Origin: Ichthyophis bannanicus
Taxonomy: Eukaryota; Chordata; Amphibia; Gymnophiona; Ichthyophiidae
Length of the DNA: 64,000 nucleotides
Direction: 5' to 3'
Assembly (NCBI GenBank): GCA_033557465.1
Contig: CM066036.1
Location: 588,463,574 to 588,527,573, forward strand
Shown piece by piece: positions 1 through 11,569 of this stretch. The notes beneath the pieces were generated by a model that was given only the letters and a program-made list of their open reading frames with translations, made no database searches and was not told the DNA's origin. The position numbers were made by a program, and so were the translations under genes. How positions within the stretch are numbered: the stretch's first letter is position 1; each line of letters begins with the position of its first letter.

Positions 1-1040
1 GGGGTAGTAGCATGCACAGCAGGGTAGGACAGCACACAGTTGGCAGACACACATAGATGGACAGAAGGATGGCCCACAACTGTGATGAGCGTACAATGTG
101 CTCACAGCACAGATCTGCACAGATATGACTGTTACAGGGATGAAAGGTGGTTGTGCAGGACAGGCAGACAAATGAAAGAGAACAGAGAGGAACCAAGCCC
201 ATGACCAGTAGCACAAATGGCAATGCACAAACCTGTAGGCCACACCACCAGCGTCAACCCAGTAGCAAATTCTGCATACAAATGTACTGGAGGGCATCAC
301 AAAACACCTGCTGTCCCTCCGGATAGGCAAAGCCCCAACAGTAACAATGATGAAATGCATATGCAGATCTGCTGTGTAAAGAGCAGATCAAAGTCAGTAA
401 CTGGGATCACACACACATAGGGCCACATGTACACACACAATGAAAGGTAATGCAGTGGATACAGCATGCCAAAGAGGAAAGAAAAGAATCCCCAAGGGCA
501 GCAGAGGATGTTCTGTGGAGTAGGTACAGAAACTGTACCTGTAAAAGAGAGAAGTGAACCTGCAAACAGGTGCACTACACACCAGCTGAAACACAGCAAT
601 ATGAAACCCCCAACCGGACTGCCATGTACACACCTTAAATAACGAGACATATGTAACAGTTAACATGTGATGGGTAGGCAACTCAGAGGGCACACCTTGG
701 TGTTCTGTGAAAGGATGGAGGTGTGTGTGCAGAGGTGATGAACCTGCAGGTAATTAGTGGTCATATTAGCACAAAAGCCAAACAAAAAACCATGAGGGGA
801 TAAAACCTGCAACCAATGGTGTTAGATCATATGCTCTAAACAACTAATCCAAACAAACACAATGAGAACACAGAGTACAATGCAGAAATATCCCCACAAG
901 GGTGTGTATGGGGACCTGTAATACCCAGTGATGTTGCAAATGGCTAGCAGACAGACAGCTGACACCATACAAGGACGTGAACACAGGTAGGCCATGTACA
1001 TGACCAGAGAAACACTACATACAAGTGTTGGTGGGATGAA
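1..1040. other. Non-coding CA/TG-rich DNA, no gene seen
   Basis: No reading frame here resembles a known protein. The strand is rich in CACA/TGTG words and ATG-like trinucleotides, which produce several overlapping chance frames on both strands. The same composition returns at 1250-3680, 5060-7050, 12.8-16.7 kb and 26-28.9 kb, suggesting one large sequence block interrupted by younger insertions. Confidence 0.6.
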
Positions 1041-1245
1041 AGATTGTTGGAGTAGCCCAGTGGTGAGAACACTGTCAGGGTCAGCAACCAAACAGGGTTA
1101 AAATCCAACTATCGCCCCTTGTGGCCCAGGGAAAGTCACGTCACCTGCCAGCACCTTGGAAGATATTCCTGGCAAACCACCTCCAGTGACACTGCCAAGA
1201 AAACCTTGGGGTATCTGGGTAACAATGAGTCTGGACTGACACAAA
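1041..1245 (+). repeat. tRNA-derived SINE
   Basis: A tRNA-like head has an A-box-like TAGCCCAGTGG at 1053-1063 and a B-box-like GGTTAAAATCC at 1096-1106, at tRNA spacing. The body continues with a 'GGCAAACCACCTC ... TGCCAAGAAAACC' block, which I recognise from tRNA-SINEs of reptiles and amphibians. The B box departs from the GGTTCRANNCC consensus, so this copy is probably inactive. The 3' boundary is approximate. Confidence 0.6.
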
Positions 1246-3684
1246 GGCACACATGGGGCAATGCATGTTTGTCACCATGACCAAGCAGCAGCAGAGACAA
1301 ATGTCTGTAAAACACATATGTTCATTTGGAGAAGCATGACAGATAGTGTGGATAAGGCCATCATACTATCAATGTGAGGGGACCCCTAGGGAAGGACGGA
1401 AACACATTTAGCAGGGTAGCTAACCACATCCCACAGAAAGGCCACTGGCCCACCCACAAATGAGGGGCAGGAGACACAATGTGCATCAGGTGCATGGTGT
1501 GCAGTATGCATTAGGCCCTGGCCACCCCCTACTGTTGTACCTCTCCAATGTGCCACCCACGTATGAGGGCACGTAGACAGTAGGACGTGCATGATGAGGG
1601 CCCAACACACATCTATCATGATTTGTGTCCACAAACATATATATCTTGCAACACAGGAGGCACACAAATGGAAACAGCATGTGTTGAAACGTTGTAATTA
1701 AAAGAGAAAAAAATGAAACCTCATGTTACAGCACCCACATAATCCCGGACATAGGAACCCAAGATGCTACAATGTAACCGTAAACAATCAGCTAATGCAC
1801 GTTGAGGATATGCAAACAGGTAGCAGAGGCACATGAACACAGACAGCATCCAAAAGAACAAACCTGCCGAAACATGCATAGGTAACACTGTGCAGGAGGT
1901 CCCCCTGCACTGGTTGGTGTATAGACAGTGTCTGTACACATCTCACGGTACATGGAATGCACAGGTGAAGGAAGACAGACACTCACAGCGTCACACACCA
2001 AATATAATGTGCCAATGAGAGTGTAGGTACCTCAGGGCATACCTAGGAATGTCCAGACATGCAATTCAAGGTTTGTAAAACAATTTTTACCGCCATGTCT
2101 GTACAGTAAACATACACAACAACTAGTATATAGAGATGGAAAGCAAGGGCAAACATGTTTCAGGGAAACACACAAAAACCATATTGCCTCGTGCTGTGTT
2201 TCCCCAACATAGTCAGCCATATGCACATGCCCCATCCACAGTTCAACATAATACAGTGATACCACACATGCAGGGAAACACCCTTGGTGATTGGGAACAT
2301 CAATTCTGGATGATGGTGTGTATGAAAGCAGTGTCGTGGCAAAACCTGCATCATGTCCAGGTGGAGAGTGTGTGGACATAGACAACATGACCTCTCCATT
2401 GCTCCCTCTATGCCACATGCGTGGCTGTATGTTTGTGCTGGAACAAACAGATGCGTGTATCCTGTGTCCCATGTCACACACATGGCTGAAACACATAAAC
2501 AACACAATTGTGAAGGACTGTAAAACATACGTTGACAATGGCAGCCCTTGCTGCACACGTGGGAACCGGTATACAGTGTCCAAAGTGCAAAGCGTCTCTG
2601 CTATCCCACACATTACCTAAATACTGTCCCCGCAACACTGGGCATGCATAGTCTAGTGCCACATCCCAATATGCTGCAGTCCGTGAAGGTTCATCTGTGT
2701 ATTCCTCAATGATCACGACTCCCAGCCAGAACACGGCAGCAGCGTTGTGTTGGACAGGTTTGTCATGTCCAAAGCAGCAAGTCAACAAGAATAATGTCCA
2801 TCCGAGGCATGTGTCCCAATCGCAGAGGTCAAACATCCTATGGAACAGAATCCCAGGAAAGGCTCCATGGTGTTGGGTACCCCAACAGGTGGCTGATGGA
2901 GACGCCAGATGCATTGGAATAGATGTGTCCTGTATGTCCTCCGCCCTGTGTCAGAGGAAGAAACATTGTATTGGTATGCTGCTGTTGAAAGCAGCACAAA
3001 TTGCAGAGAGTCTGACATTGAGAAAGACATAGGAAAGGGACGCACCGGCAAACATGACATTATCACAACACGTAAAACACCGCATGTGGGTGACATCCCG
3101 AACTGGAACAGCAGACACAGGTGTCACATGGATATGGACATGTCCATGCCCGTGTCATACAGGTGTCACACTGCTCCACCCTATGTGCATCAATGCCCGT
3201 GAACAGAGATCATGCCAAATATGTATATGACAAACAGTAAAGCACCAACATGTAAAGGCTAATGTCAGCACTGAGCAAACTATGGTGCAAGCTACCTTGT
3301 GCATGCATCAGGTGTATGTCCTGGATCCCCAGAGCTGCCCAAAGGCTGTAACAGGTCCAAGTGATGGGAGGCAGTCTCGCAAAAATGTGTAGAATCGCCA
3401 AGTCACCATGTTATGCCACTGTTGATGTATGTCCACGTGATGAAGCTATCTGTGATACAAGACAGCTGGTCAACACTGGTCATTCAGAACACAGGACATA
3501 GGTCTGCCCCCAAAACGCAACACATGCCCACAATGTTAAGATGGTAAACATCAGTGCGGTATAGTTAGCACAGTCACCCCCGCCACCCAGGTGTCTAGCC
3601 ACTCAACACATGCGAATGTGAAATGCCTGCACACAGTATCATCACACAGCCAACCACAGAAAACAGATCCACAAAGAATGTTAA
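1246..3684. other. Non-coding CA/TG-rich DNA, no gene seen
   Basis: The longest frames (for example 193 codons on the minus strand at 2032-2613) are Cys/His/Val-rich, have no recognisable domain and overlap equally long frames on the other strand. They look like products of low stop-codon density. No RNA gene or repeat was recognised. Confidence 0.5.
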
Positions 3685-4815
3685 GGGCAGCGTGCCAGCA
3701 GTAGGAGATGGCCTCGACGTTGTGATGAAGAAGCCCCATTTTATACCTTAAAAACACAAGATTCACGGCATTTCAGTCCTGAAGCTGATAGGAAAACAGA
3801 CCATGTGAGCAGCTGTTGCCAGGGACAACAGAAACAAAGGCAGCCACGAGGTCTGAAAAAACACTCAGCTGGGAAACATGCCCTAGTTCCTGATAGCGTA
3901 CACCTGAGAAGGGGAAGAGCTTACAGCCCTTATAAGGACAGTGCAGGGAACACAGGGTTAGAACAGCATGAACAGGAGCAGAGAGAATTGGCTAAACGGA
4001 GAGAGCTGTTAGAACAAGCTGATTTACCTGAAGCAGCTGGCCGAGAGGAAGCAGGAAGGCTTTCCCACTTTGACCCAGGAAGTGAGTCAGAGCCAGAGGC
4101 AGGAAGGATTCACACGAGCAGCTACCCAGAGTCCTACAGAAGGAAGCAGCTAGCAGAAGCAGAGAGCAGGTGTGAGTGTTCTCTTGATTACAAGCCCTGT
4201 GGAACACAAAGGCTACGTTACAGCCAGAGTGAATGGAAGCAAAAGGCAAAACCGTATGTATCAGGGAGCTGTGACCTGAAGAGTGATTATAGTGGGAAGC
4301 TAAGAGTGGTGAATGATAAAAGTTTTGATAGAGTGAATGCTGAGCAGCCTCGTGCAGGAAGTCCAAGGTGGGGGCAGGGTTGTTACTCCCCACAGAAGGA
4401 TTCAAACAGGGAGCTGAGCAACGGGCAAGTGAAACCTCCAGTGAAAGACAGACATTACCCAGAAGACATATGTATGTCAGAAGAGGACATTATAGAAAGC
4501 CCTAAGAGTCAGAGAAAGCCACGCAGGCTAAAACCTGATACTAAGAGGAGAGTTTATAAGAACCCTGAGGGGTGGCTTCTCTCTCTCCCAGACGCTAAAG
4601 AGTACCAGGGCAGTTATTCCAGCCCTAGAGAAAGTGCTGCCAGGAAGTACTGTGATGGCACGGCACAGGGGAATTTGCAAGCCTACTTTAATAAGGAAGG
4701 TTCTGAGAGCTTGCAGGAACCGATGATAATTGATACATTCAGTGACTGTTCTAGCTATGGTGACCCGATGGATTGCACACTGATTTTATCAGATAAAATA
4801 GGATCTTTGTGCTAG
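3685..4815 (+). CDS. Unrecognised 1.1 kb open frame, probably a fragment of an element
   Basis: The frame is open for 377 codons between a TAA at 3682 and a TAG at 4813-4815, far longer than chance at this base composition. The protein is hydrophilic and charged (rich in Ser, Glu, Lys, Arg, Gln), with no membrane segment or signal peptide. It has a Glu/Arg/Leu-rich stretch with coiled-coil character at about 3960-4060, a basic block (SQRKPRRLKPDTKRRVYK) near 4507-4560 and a short cysteine cluster (CECSLDYKPC) near 4170-4200. No in-frame ATG occurs until about 4473, so it is either an internal piece of a longer coding sequence or an open stretch inside an LTR-like unit. I do not recognise a family. 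Base composition and codon texture differ sharply from the CA-rich flanks, suggesting an inserted segment. Confidence 0.35.
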   Translation, partial: GQRASSRRWPRRCDEEAPFYTLKTQDSRHFSPEADRKTDHVSSCCQGQQKQRQPRGLKKHSAGKHALVPDSVHLRRGRAYSPYKDSAGNTGLEQHEQEQRELAKRRELLEQADLPEAAGREEAGRLSHFDPGSESEPEAGRIHTSSYPESYRRKQLAEAESRCECSLDYKPCGTQRLRYSQSEWKQKAKPYVSGSCDLKSDYSGKLRVVNDKSFDRVNAEQPRAGSPRWGQGCYSPQKDSNRELSNGQVKPPVKDRHYPEDICMSEEDIIESPKSQRKPRRLKPDTKRRVYKNPEGWLLSLPDAKEYQGSYSSPRESAARKYCDGTAQGNLQAYFNKEGSESLQEPMIIDTFSDCSSYGDPMDCTLILSDKIGSLC

Positions 4816-5060
4816 TCAGAGCTGTATAGTGTGAGAGAAGAAAACACTATATCTCCTGTATTTGAATGCCTAACTTTACTTTGAAGCAAGAAGAAATTGT
4901 TCTGTTTATTCCTTTATGTTTTTGCCAGCAACTATGGCTTATTTATTTTGAGTACTTGTGTTTTGTTATTCTGAATGATCCGACCCCGGGAGGGGAATAA
5001 ATCCTCATTTGCCTTTACCACTCGAGGCGTGCAACTATATTTCTTGCCACCAGACGCAGG
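4816..5060 (+). promoter_or_regulatory. 3' region with polyadenylation signal downstream of the open frame
   Basis: AATAAA lies at 4996-5001, about 180 bases after the stop codon. The sequence is AT-rich up to about 5050 and then returns abruptly to CA-rich background. This could be the 3' UTR of a retrocopied gene or the R-U5 part of an LTR. A convincing pair of TG...CA ends with matching target duplications was not found. Confidence 0.35.
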
Positions 5061-7055
5061 CCTGCTAGCCAGGAGGCAGTCTGCCCACCTGGTGGTGACA
5101 ACGTGCATAAGTGGATAGTGGTTGACATACACGCCATGTGAAATACAATGATACACTAGTGTTAGCTGATGGTACAATGTTGGCAAAGGGTGCAGGTGAG
5201 GCCCACCACCAAATCTCCAGGACCCACACACACATGCAGCTGTGTTGGCCATATCACAGAGACAGTGTTGCAGAAGACCTACTGTGCAGGAACACATGGG
5301 GAATTGTGTGCGCACAGAACGATCTGGGGTATGGAGGTGCAGGGAAAGGTGGTCAATTACAAAAACAGGGCGATATGACATATCACGGAGGACATGTGTA
5401 CCCCCTGTTTGCTGACACAGACAGGGCAGCCGTAGATCCACCTACCCCTGACCACTGCCTGTTGGTCGACGCACAGTCACCAGCCAAAGCTCCACAGCAC
5501 CCGGAGTTCCACCAACTATGTCCTGTGCATTGGGAAACACAAGGGCAAAATACATCTGTTATGCCTTAGCTGTGCAACCCGCACCGCACCCTCCCATAAC
5601 CAGCGTGCAGACCCACCAAACCCTGAACAGACTGTTCACCATCACACTGCACAGATCACACCCATGTGACGGCCATCATTGATGTTTCCCTGGCAAACTA
5701 CAGGGATCCGTATGCTGTCTGTCCCTTCCCTCACCTCCCAGCTGCTGTACAGAGTGGTGGACAAAGGTGTTTGCTCCCCACTGTGTTGTGTCACACCAGG
5801 GGTGCTGTTATATCCTGGCCCTTCCAAACTGCTCCCTATGCCCCATCACTGTATGTATTGCTGTCTCAATGTCCTTCCCTACCCTGCTGTCATGCCCAGT
5901 AACACAAGGAAATATGTAGGGTCAACCCCCGTATCCCCTGTGAATAACCATATTCGTGCTGTGGATAGCCCACACCATAGCTAACATTAACACATGTGTG
6001 CTGATGCTCTAATTTATTCATGTACATCTCCTATATCCTGCCCTATTAAAATCAATGTGGTTCACAATGAACAGAAAACCTCTACAATGCGACATAACAG
6101 TGCGTCTACAGAATACAGAGGTTGAACTGGGGAGAACTGTGGAAACCAATCACAGGTCATATTGAAATAACAGTGTATGCACAGTTCGATACAACAGGGT
6201 ATTCACAGTTGGCCAGAGGTTGGTGGTACAGGAGAGGTGTACCAGAAGGTGTACGCTGACTATCCACCTCTCCGTACCCCCAACCCCTGCCCAACTGTAA
6301 ATACCCTTTTGTATCCAAATGCTGCTCCTGCCTGGTTCGCCTCTGTCTGTGTGTAACTAGGCAACACCACAAGTCCCGGCTATTCAAAACCCCATATATC
6401 GGGCAACAATCCCCCCCCTGGCTGGACAATGCACGGGGCCCCTATCCGCCACAGCATCCAAGTCACGACTACGTGATACCCTACACAGTCAGGCACACTG
6501 TAGTGTCTCTGTAATCTCCATTACGGACCACACAGAACTGTAATCCACATACCACAGATCACGAAGGTACCACAACATAGCAAAAGGAGCGCCATACAAA
6601 CACAGCACACACATGGACCCTGCAAATTGGAGCATACCACCCTCACAAACAGCTTAGAGGACATACTGATAAGCACACACATCTAGACAACTGGCCCAGC
6701 CATGCTCTTCTCCCCACTGTGAAAGTCATACCATATGCCTCTCACCCCGGTGCTAACCATTTATCGAAACCAACAACGTGTGTCTGCACAGCAGCCCCTA
6801 TCACATGCACCCACAAACCAGGTATGTCAGGCAGACACCTCCCACAAGCCTAAAGCAACACACACACACACACATACCACCTCAACCTGCTCCCACAGTT
6901 ACTGTGCATCAGGCATGAGTATATATGCTGCTGGCATGGCTAGCCACCATAAGTTACATGTCCGTGCACTGCTGCATATCACTGATACTGTGATACAAAT
7001 GGACGCTGGTAGTAGCTGTACACACATATTAAAACAAATGTAGGTGGTAACAAAT
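5061..7055. other. Non-coding CA/TG-rich DNA, possible 3' flank of the Harbinger transposase gene
   Basis: Only short overlapping frames without recognisable domains are present. A (CA)n run of about 16 bases lies near 6858-6874. The block directly follows the transposase stop codon on the minus strand, so part of it may be that gene's 3' UTR. No terminal inverted repeat was found here. Confidence 0.45.
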
Positions 7056-7157
7056 TTAGTACGTACATGTGAAGAGCTCCGTAATCAGCTGCCTCCTGAC
7101 TGCTGTCCCTTCGCGTGTGTCGCCACAGGCACATGCTGGGGGGCACACAGGGTCATC

Positions 7158-7165
7158 CTCTAGAT
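7158..7165. repeat. 8-bp target-site duplication, left copy (CTCTAGAT)
   Basis: The identical octamer occurs at 9973-9980, flanking CAG...CTG terminal inverted repeats. Eight bases is the duplication length of hAT transposons. Confidence 0.9.
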
Positions 7166-7240
7166 CAGCGATGGCGAACCTATGGCACGCGTGCCAGCTG
7201 TGGCACGCGAAGGCCTTGCAGCTGGCACGCGTGAAGGTCC

Positions 7241-7622
7241 GCAAAAAAAGAAAAAGCGGGCTCTGGCTGCTGCCGCGGACGCGGCAGCATGCAGTGACCC
7301 GCGGGCCCCCCGCCGCCCGCAAAGCCCCTCTGAATGGGCTATCATATTCGCGCGGTAGACAGCGTCACCCCCGCGTCTCTGTTAAGCCCGCAGGGGTTAA
7401 TGGGAAATTTCCCATCAGCCCCTTTAGACGCGAGGGACTGATGGGAAATTTCCCATTAGCCCCTGCGGGCTTAACAGAGACGCGAGGGAGACGCTGTCTC
7501 CCTCGCGAATCTGAAAGCCCTTGCAGAGGGGCTTAGCGGGCGGAGGGGGCCCCGCGGGACACTGCATGCTGCCGCGTCTGCGGCAGCAGCCAGAGCCCGC
7601 TTTTTCTGTTTTTAAATTTGCC
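7241..7622. repeat. Long GC-rich inverted repeat (arms about 180 bp, 19-bp spacer)
   Basis: The left arm, about 7241-7418, pairs with about 7438-7622. For example, AAAAAGCGGGCTCTGG at the outer left faces CCAGAGCCCGCTTTTT at the outer right, and GGGAAATTTCCCAT flanks the centre on both sides. The arms differ by a few substitutions and small indels. It could fold into a cruciform or hairpin RNA and may be a foldback element inside the hAT element. Confidence 0.85.
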
Positions 7623-8880
7623 GGGGGGGGGGGGGGTTAGGACGGCTAATGGGCTAGGGGGGGGGTTAGGACTGCTAATGGGCTAGGGGGGGGGGTTAGG
7701 ACTGCTAAGGGCTGGGGGGGGTTAGGACTGCTAATGGGCTAGGAGGGGGGGGGTTAGGACTGCTAATGGGCTAGGGGGGGTTAGGACTGCTAATGGGCTG
7801 TGGGCTGATGGGGGCTGTCTGGAAATGGGGTGATGGGGGGTTAGGACTGCTAATGGGCTGGGGGGGGTTTGGACTGCTAATGGGCTGGGGGGGGTTAGGA
7901 CTGCTAATGGGCTAGGAGGGGGGGGGTTAGGACAGCTAATGGGCTAGGGGGGGTTAGGACTGCAAATGGGCTGTGGGCTGATTGGGGCTGTCTGGAAATG
8001 GGGTGATGGGGGTTAGGACTGGTAATGGGCTATGGGGGGGGTTAGGACTGCTAATGGGCTAGAGAGGGGGGGGTTAGGACTGCTAATGGGCTAGGGGGGT
8101 TAGGACTGCTAATGGGCTAGGGGGGGTTAGGACTGCTAATGGGCTAGGGGGGGTTAGGACTGCTAATGGGCTAGGAGGGGGGGTTAGGACTGCTAATGGG
8201 CTAGGAGGGGGGTTAGGACTGCTAATGGGCTAGGAGGGGGGTTAGGACTGCTAATGGGCTAGGGGGGGTTAGGACTGCTAATGGGCTGTGGGCTGCTGGG
8301 GGCTGTCTGGAAATGGGGTGATGGGGGTTAGGACTGCTAATGGGCTATGGGGGGGGGGTTAGGACTGCTAATGGGCTAGAGAGGGGGGTTAGGACTGCTA
8401 ATGGGCTAGGGGGGGGGGGGGTTAGGACTGCTAATGGGCTGATGGGAGGGGTTAGGACTTGAGGTGGGCTGTTGGGTGGGGTTAGGACTGGAAATGGGCT
8501 GATGGGGGGTTAACACTGGAGGTGGTCTGATGGGGTTAGGACTGGTAATGGGCTATGGGGGGGTTTAGGACTGATAATGGGCTATGGGGGGGGGGCTGGG
8601 ACAAGAAATGGGCTGATGGGGAGGGGTTAGGACTTGAGGTGGGCTGATGGGGTTAGGACTGGTAATGGACTGTGGGCTGATGGGGGGGTTAGGACTGGCA
8701 ATGGGCTATGGGGGGCTGACTGGAAGTGGGGGGTTAGGACTGGTAATGGGTTATAGGGGGGGGGCTTAAACTGAAAATGGGGTGATGGGGGGTTAGGACT
8801 GGAAGTGGGTTGATGAGGGGGGGATAGGACTGGTATTGGGTTGGGGGGCTGCTAGGACTGGAAATGGGCTGATGCAGGGA
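7623..8880 (+). repeat. G-rich minisatellite, unit about 26-30 bp
   Basis: About forty units read approximately GGGGGGTTAGGACTGCTAATGGGCTA, with runs of 5-14 G that vary from copy to copy. A longer variant unit containing GGGCTGTCTGGAAATGGGGTGATGG recurs near 7798, 7970 and 8287, so there is higher-order structure. Units decay progressively after about 8440. One strand is almost free of C. Confidence 0.9.
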
Positions 8881-9972
8881 CTAGAAGGGAATGGATGCTG
8901 GGTGAGGCTGGAACTAGAAGGGAGCTGGTGTTGGGGGAGGATTAGAATGGGATGGGGCTGGGAGAGTAAAATGGAGAGGGGAAAAATATTTGTGTGGGAA
9001 GGATAAAAAATCTACAATTGGCCGGGTATTGGGAGAGTAAGTGGGGATTGAGGATGGAGGGGTAAATTTTGAGTAGATGAAATAGGAATGAGGAAAGAGC
9101 CAAAGGAGAAAGATTAGTATGTTAAAGCAGATGTAGAGAGAGAATGGAAAAAAAAACCAAGAAGACAGAAGAAAGGACAAATGGACAGCAGATGGAGAGT
9201 TAGCAGAAGACACGAAGAACAAACCAGAAGAAAGTGGCTGGAACAATTGCAACTGAAAAAAAATGCACAAAAGGTAGAAAAATATCTCTTTATTTTGAAT
9301 TTATTAACTGGAATATGTCAGCTCTGGGAAATGTGCATCATTAATTTTTGCGCTTTGTTTAGTACAAGAGGAAATTAATATATAGTTTTATTTCTACAGT
9401 GTTGTTGTATATTCCAAGTTTGGCTTTTGGGGTTCCCAGTTTAATTATTGTCTTCCTGTTTCTAAATTGTGATTCCTTGTTTGGTGATGGTCTGTTCTGC
9501 ATGTGTAACTGAGCTGAGGTATTCTGTTTATATAATTCCTATTTGACATTGCCACTTGTTCTTTCCCCAGTAGGTCATGTATTGTTGTTCTCTGAGATGT
9601 ATTGGTTTAATATTTGCAGTGTTGCCTTTTGATAGGTAGAGTATGGTGCTTTGTGAGTCCTGGTAGTGCTGTTAGGATACAGCGGGTTTGCTATGGGTTC
9701 TAAATGGGCAGCGTTTGTAGTAGTTCCTAATGTGCCTGGCGGTTGGTACTGGATTATAGTAATGTAGAAACCTTTTAGTCTTTCTTTATCCATATACTCA
9801 TTAAGAGGCATGTTTACTAAAAGTTAGTGTATGGTAACATTATGCAAATATTTATGCAAATGAAGCACCTTATGCAAATGGGGCTTTAATTGACGTGCTG
9901 GCACTTTGAGGAAATTCTTTGGTTTTGTGCGGCAGTTTGGGCACTCGGGCTCAAAAAGGTTAGCCATCACTG
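8881..9972. other. Right interior of the hAT element, no gene
   Basis: The purine-rich stretch at 8881-9270 looks like degraded minisatellite. 9270-9970 is AT-rich with no coding frame. A short block at 9805-9830 (GAGGCATGTTTACTAAAAG) resembles Harbinger-type termini seen elsewhere in the window, and ATGCAAAT octamers repeat at 9840-9880. Confidence 0.6.
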
Positions 9973-9980
9973 CTCTAGAT
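9973..9980. repeat. 8-bp target-site duplication, right copy (CTCTAGAT)
   Basis: This octamer is identical to 7158-7165. On the minus strand it lies inside the transposase codons for Glu-Asp-Leu-Glu. Confidence 0.9.
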
Positions 9981-11569
9981 CCTCATTAATGTCGACAGGG
10001 ATACGGTGCCTGAGAGCAATGTTGTGCAGGATGCAACAGGCTAAGATGATCTCTGCCACGGTCCGGGGACGGTACTGTAAGGCACCACCTGTCCTATCCA
10101 GACACCTGAAGCGACTCTTTAATACGCCAAAGGTGCGCTCTATGATGGAGCGGCTGGTGGCATGGGCCTCATTGTACCTCAGCTCTGCACGTTTCCGTGG
10201 ATGATGCACAGGGGTCAGCAACCAGGGGCGACATCCATATCCTGCATCACCTTCAAAAAGAGAAATGTGTAATATTAAAGGAGGAGCGCATGTTCCCTCA
10301 AAATGACACTGGTACAGATGTGCTAAACAAATGCATACCACAATTTGACATACACATATGACAACACATGATGGGACAGCCCAGCTATGTGTCAGGTGCG
10401 AGGGCAGACACACAGGGCAAGGGCTAGGTGCACGGATTGGAATCAGTAACCACAGCACATATGCTATGCAGCCATTCAACTATTACGACAAAGTTCCATA
10501 GCAAGGTGGACTGTGAGGCCACCCCTATTAGGTCGCATACAGTTGACATACCCACACAACAAGTCAGACATCTGCACATACGGTTAGTAACATGAATAAC
10601 ATGTGCACGTAAGAAATGAGAAATACATACCCAGCAATACACAGTCCCCATACTGTCCAGCCTCAAATTGAGTGAACAGTGCCGAGTTCTGCAGGATATA
10701 GGAGTCATGGGTGGACCCTGCAAACCTGGGAACCACATTCAGAATATGCTGATGTGCATCACAGACAACCTGAACATTCAGGGAATGATAGTGTTTGCGG
10801 TTGCGGAACACTACCTCCCTGTCTCTGGGCGGGACCAGGGCAACATGTGTGCAATCAATAGCTCCCATCTTCCGGCTAACGCCTCAAAGGCTTGGTTCAG
10901 GGTCCCCCACTGTTGCCTAGTGTGGGGAAGGGCTATGTAATCCCCCACCTGGCTGACCATGGCACACAGTACCTGGTGGAGACAGCGTGAGAAGGTGGGG
11001 CGGCTCATGCCACCCACTGCGGCCACCGAAGACTGGAAACAGCCGGAGGCAAAGAAATGTAGGGCACCAAGGAGCTTGACCAAACCCGGTATGGCATGTG
11101 ACCAACCAGTCAGGGGCTCGAGGTCAGGTCTGAGATCCTCGTATAGCTCCAGAATAGCTCCTGTGCTCAGGCAGTAGAGGGAGATGACCTGGTCCTCATG
11201 CATGCCCTGGAGCTGGGCCCTGGGCCTGTAGAGGCGAGGTCGGCGAGCCTGCACCCCTGCACGTCTCCTGCCCCGTGCGGGTACAGCCCCTGCCCAGCCC
11301 GCCCCCACAGCTGCAGGCCTGAGTTGAAGCGAGTCCACACCCATGTCCTGTGCCGCAGCCCCATCGACACCATCTCCCCCATCAGGCAACCGCAGCCCCT
11401 CATCAACAGCAACCGCAGCAAATGCAAAGGATGCCATACACACAACCTGTCCAAACGCACAATGACACACAGACAATGACACCCACCTCACTGGCCAGGA
11501 CACACAGACACACACACAGGCCAAACAACACTCACAAACACAGCCATTACACACAAAGAACTCCAACAC

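Larger units (their letters stand above)
7166..9972. mobile_element. Non-autonomous hAT-type transposon (2.8 kb) inserted in the transposase gene
   Basis: The termini are inverted: CAGCGATGGCGAACCT at the left, and the complement of CAGTGATGGCTAACCT at the right. They are flanked by perfect 8-bp duplications (7158-7165 and 9973-9980). No hAT transposase or other coding capacity is present. The interior holds a long inverted repeat (7241-7622), a G-rich minisatellite (7623-8880) and about 1.1 kb of AT-richer sequence. Removing the element and one duplication restores a continuous Harbinger reading frame, so insertion happened after the Harbinger copy was in place. Confidence 0.88.
7056..11569 (-). 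pseudogene. PIF/Harbinger transposase (HARBI1-like), broken
   Basis: This encodes a DDE-type nuclease that would cut and paste the element together with a Myb-like partner. From the 5' end, an Arg-rich leader is followed by a helix-turn-helix-like segment (GGMSRPTFSRCLHQV) around 10990-11040 and then the nuclease: first Asp in GAIDCTH (about 10855), second Asp in GDAGY (about 10245), Glu in IIERTFG (about 10125). All three catalytic residues are present. A GT-AG intron of 380 bases (10251-10630) joins LLG to GDAGY in frame. Three points complicate it. A small deletion shifts the frame between the N-terminal part (ATG at 11203 or upstream) and the nuclease at about 10866-10876. A 2.8 kb hAT element splits the last coding segment at codon DLE. 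The N-terminal start is uncertain. The C-terminal tail continues at 7056-7157 and ends in TCTY-stop. The gene is divergent from the Myb-like gene. Confidence 0.85.

Noticed and set aside
2032..2914. Minus-strand frames of 146-193 codons
   Set aside because: Cys/His/Val-rich with no domain. Overlapping frames of similar length on the other strand show low stop density rather than coding.
7623..8880. CRISPR-like appearance of regular repeats
   Set aside because: Units are directly adjacent with no unique spacers, and the context is eukaryotic, so this is a minisatellite.
7623..8880. Interstitial telomere
   Set aside because: GGGTTAGG occurs only within a longer 26-30 bp unit, never as TTAGGG repeats.
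9890..10204. Plus-strand frame of 104 codons
   Set aside because: It is the antisense shadow of the transposase C-terminal exon and hAT end.
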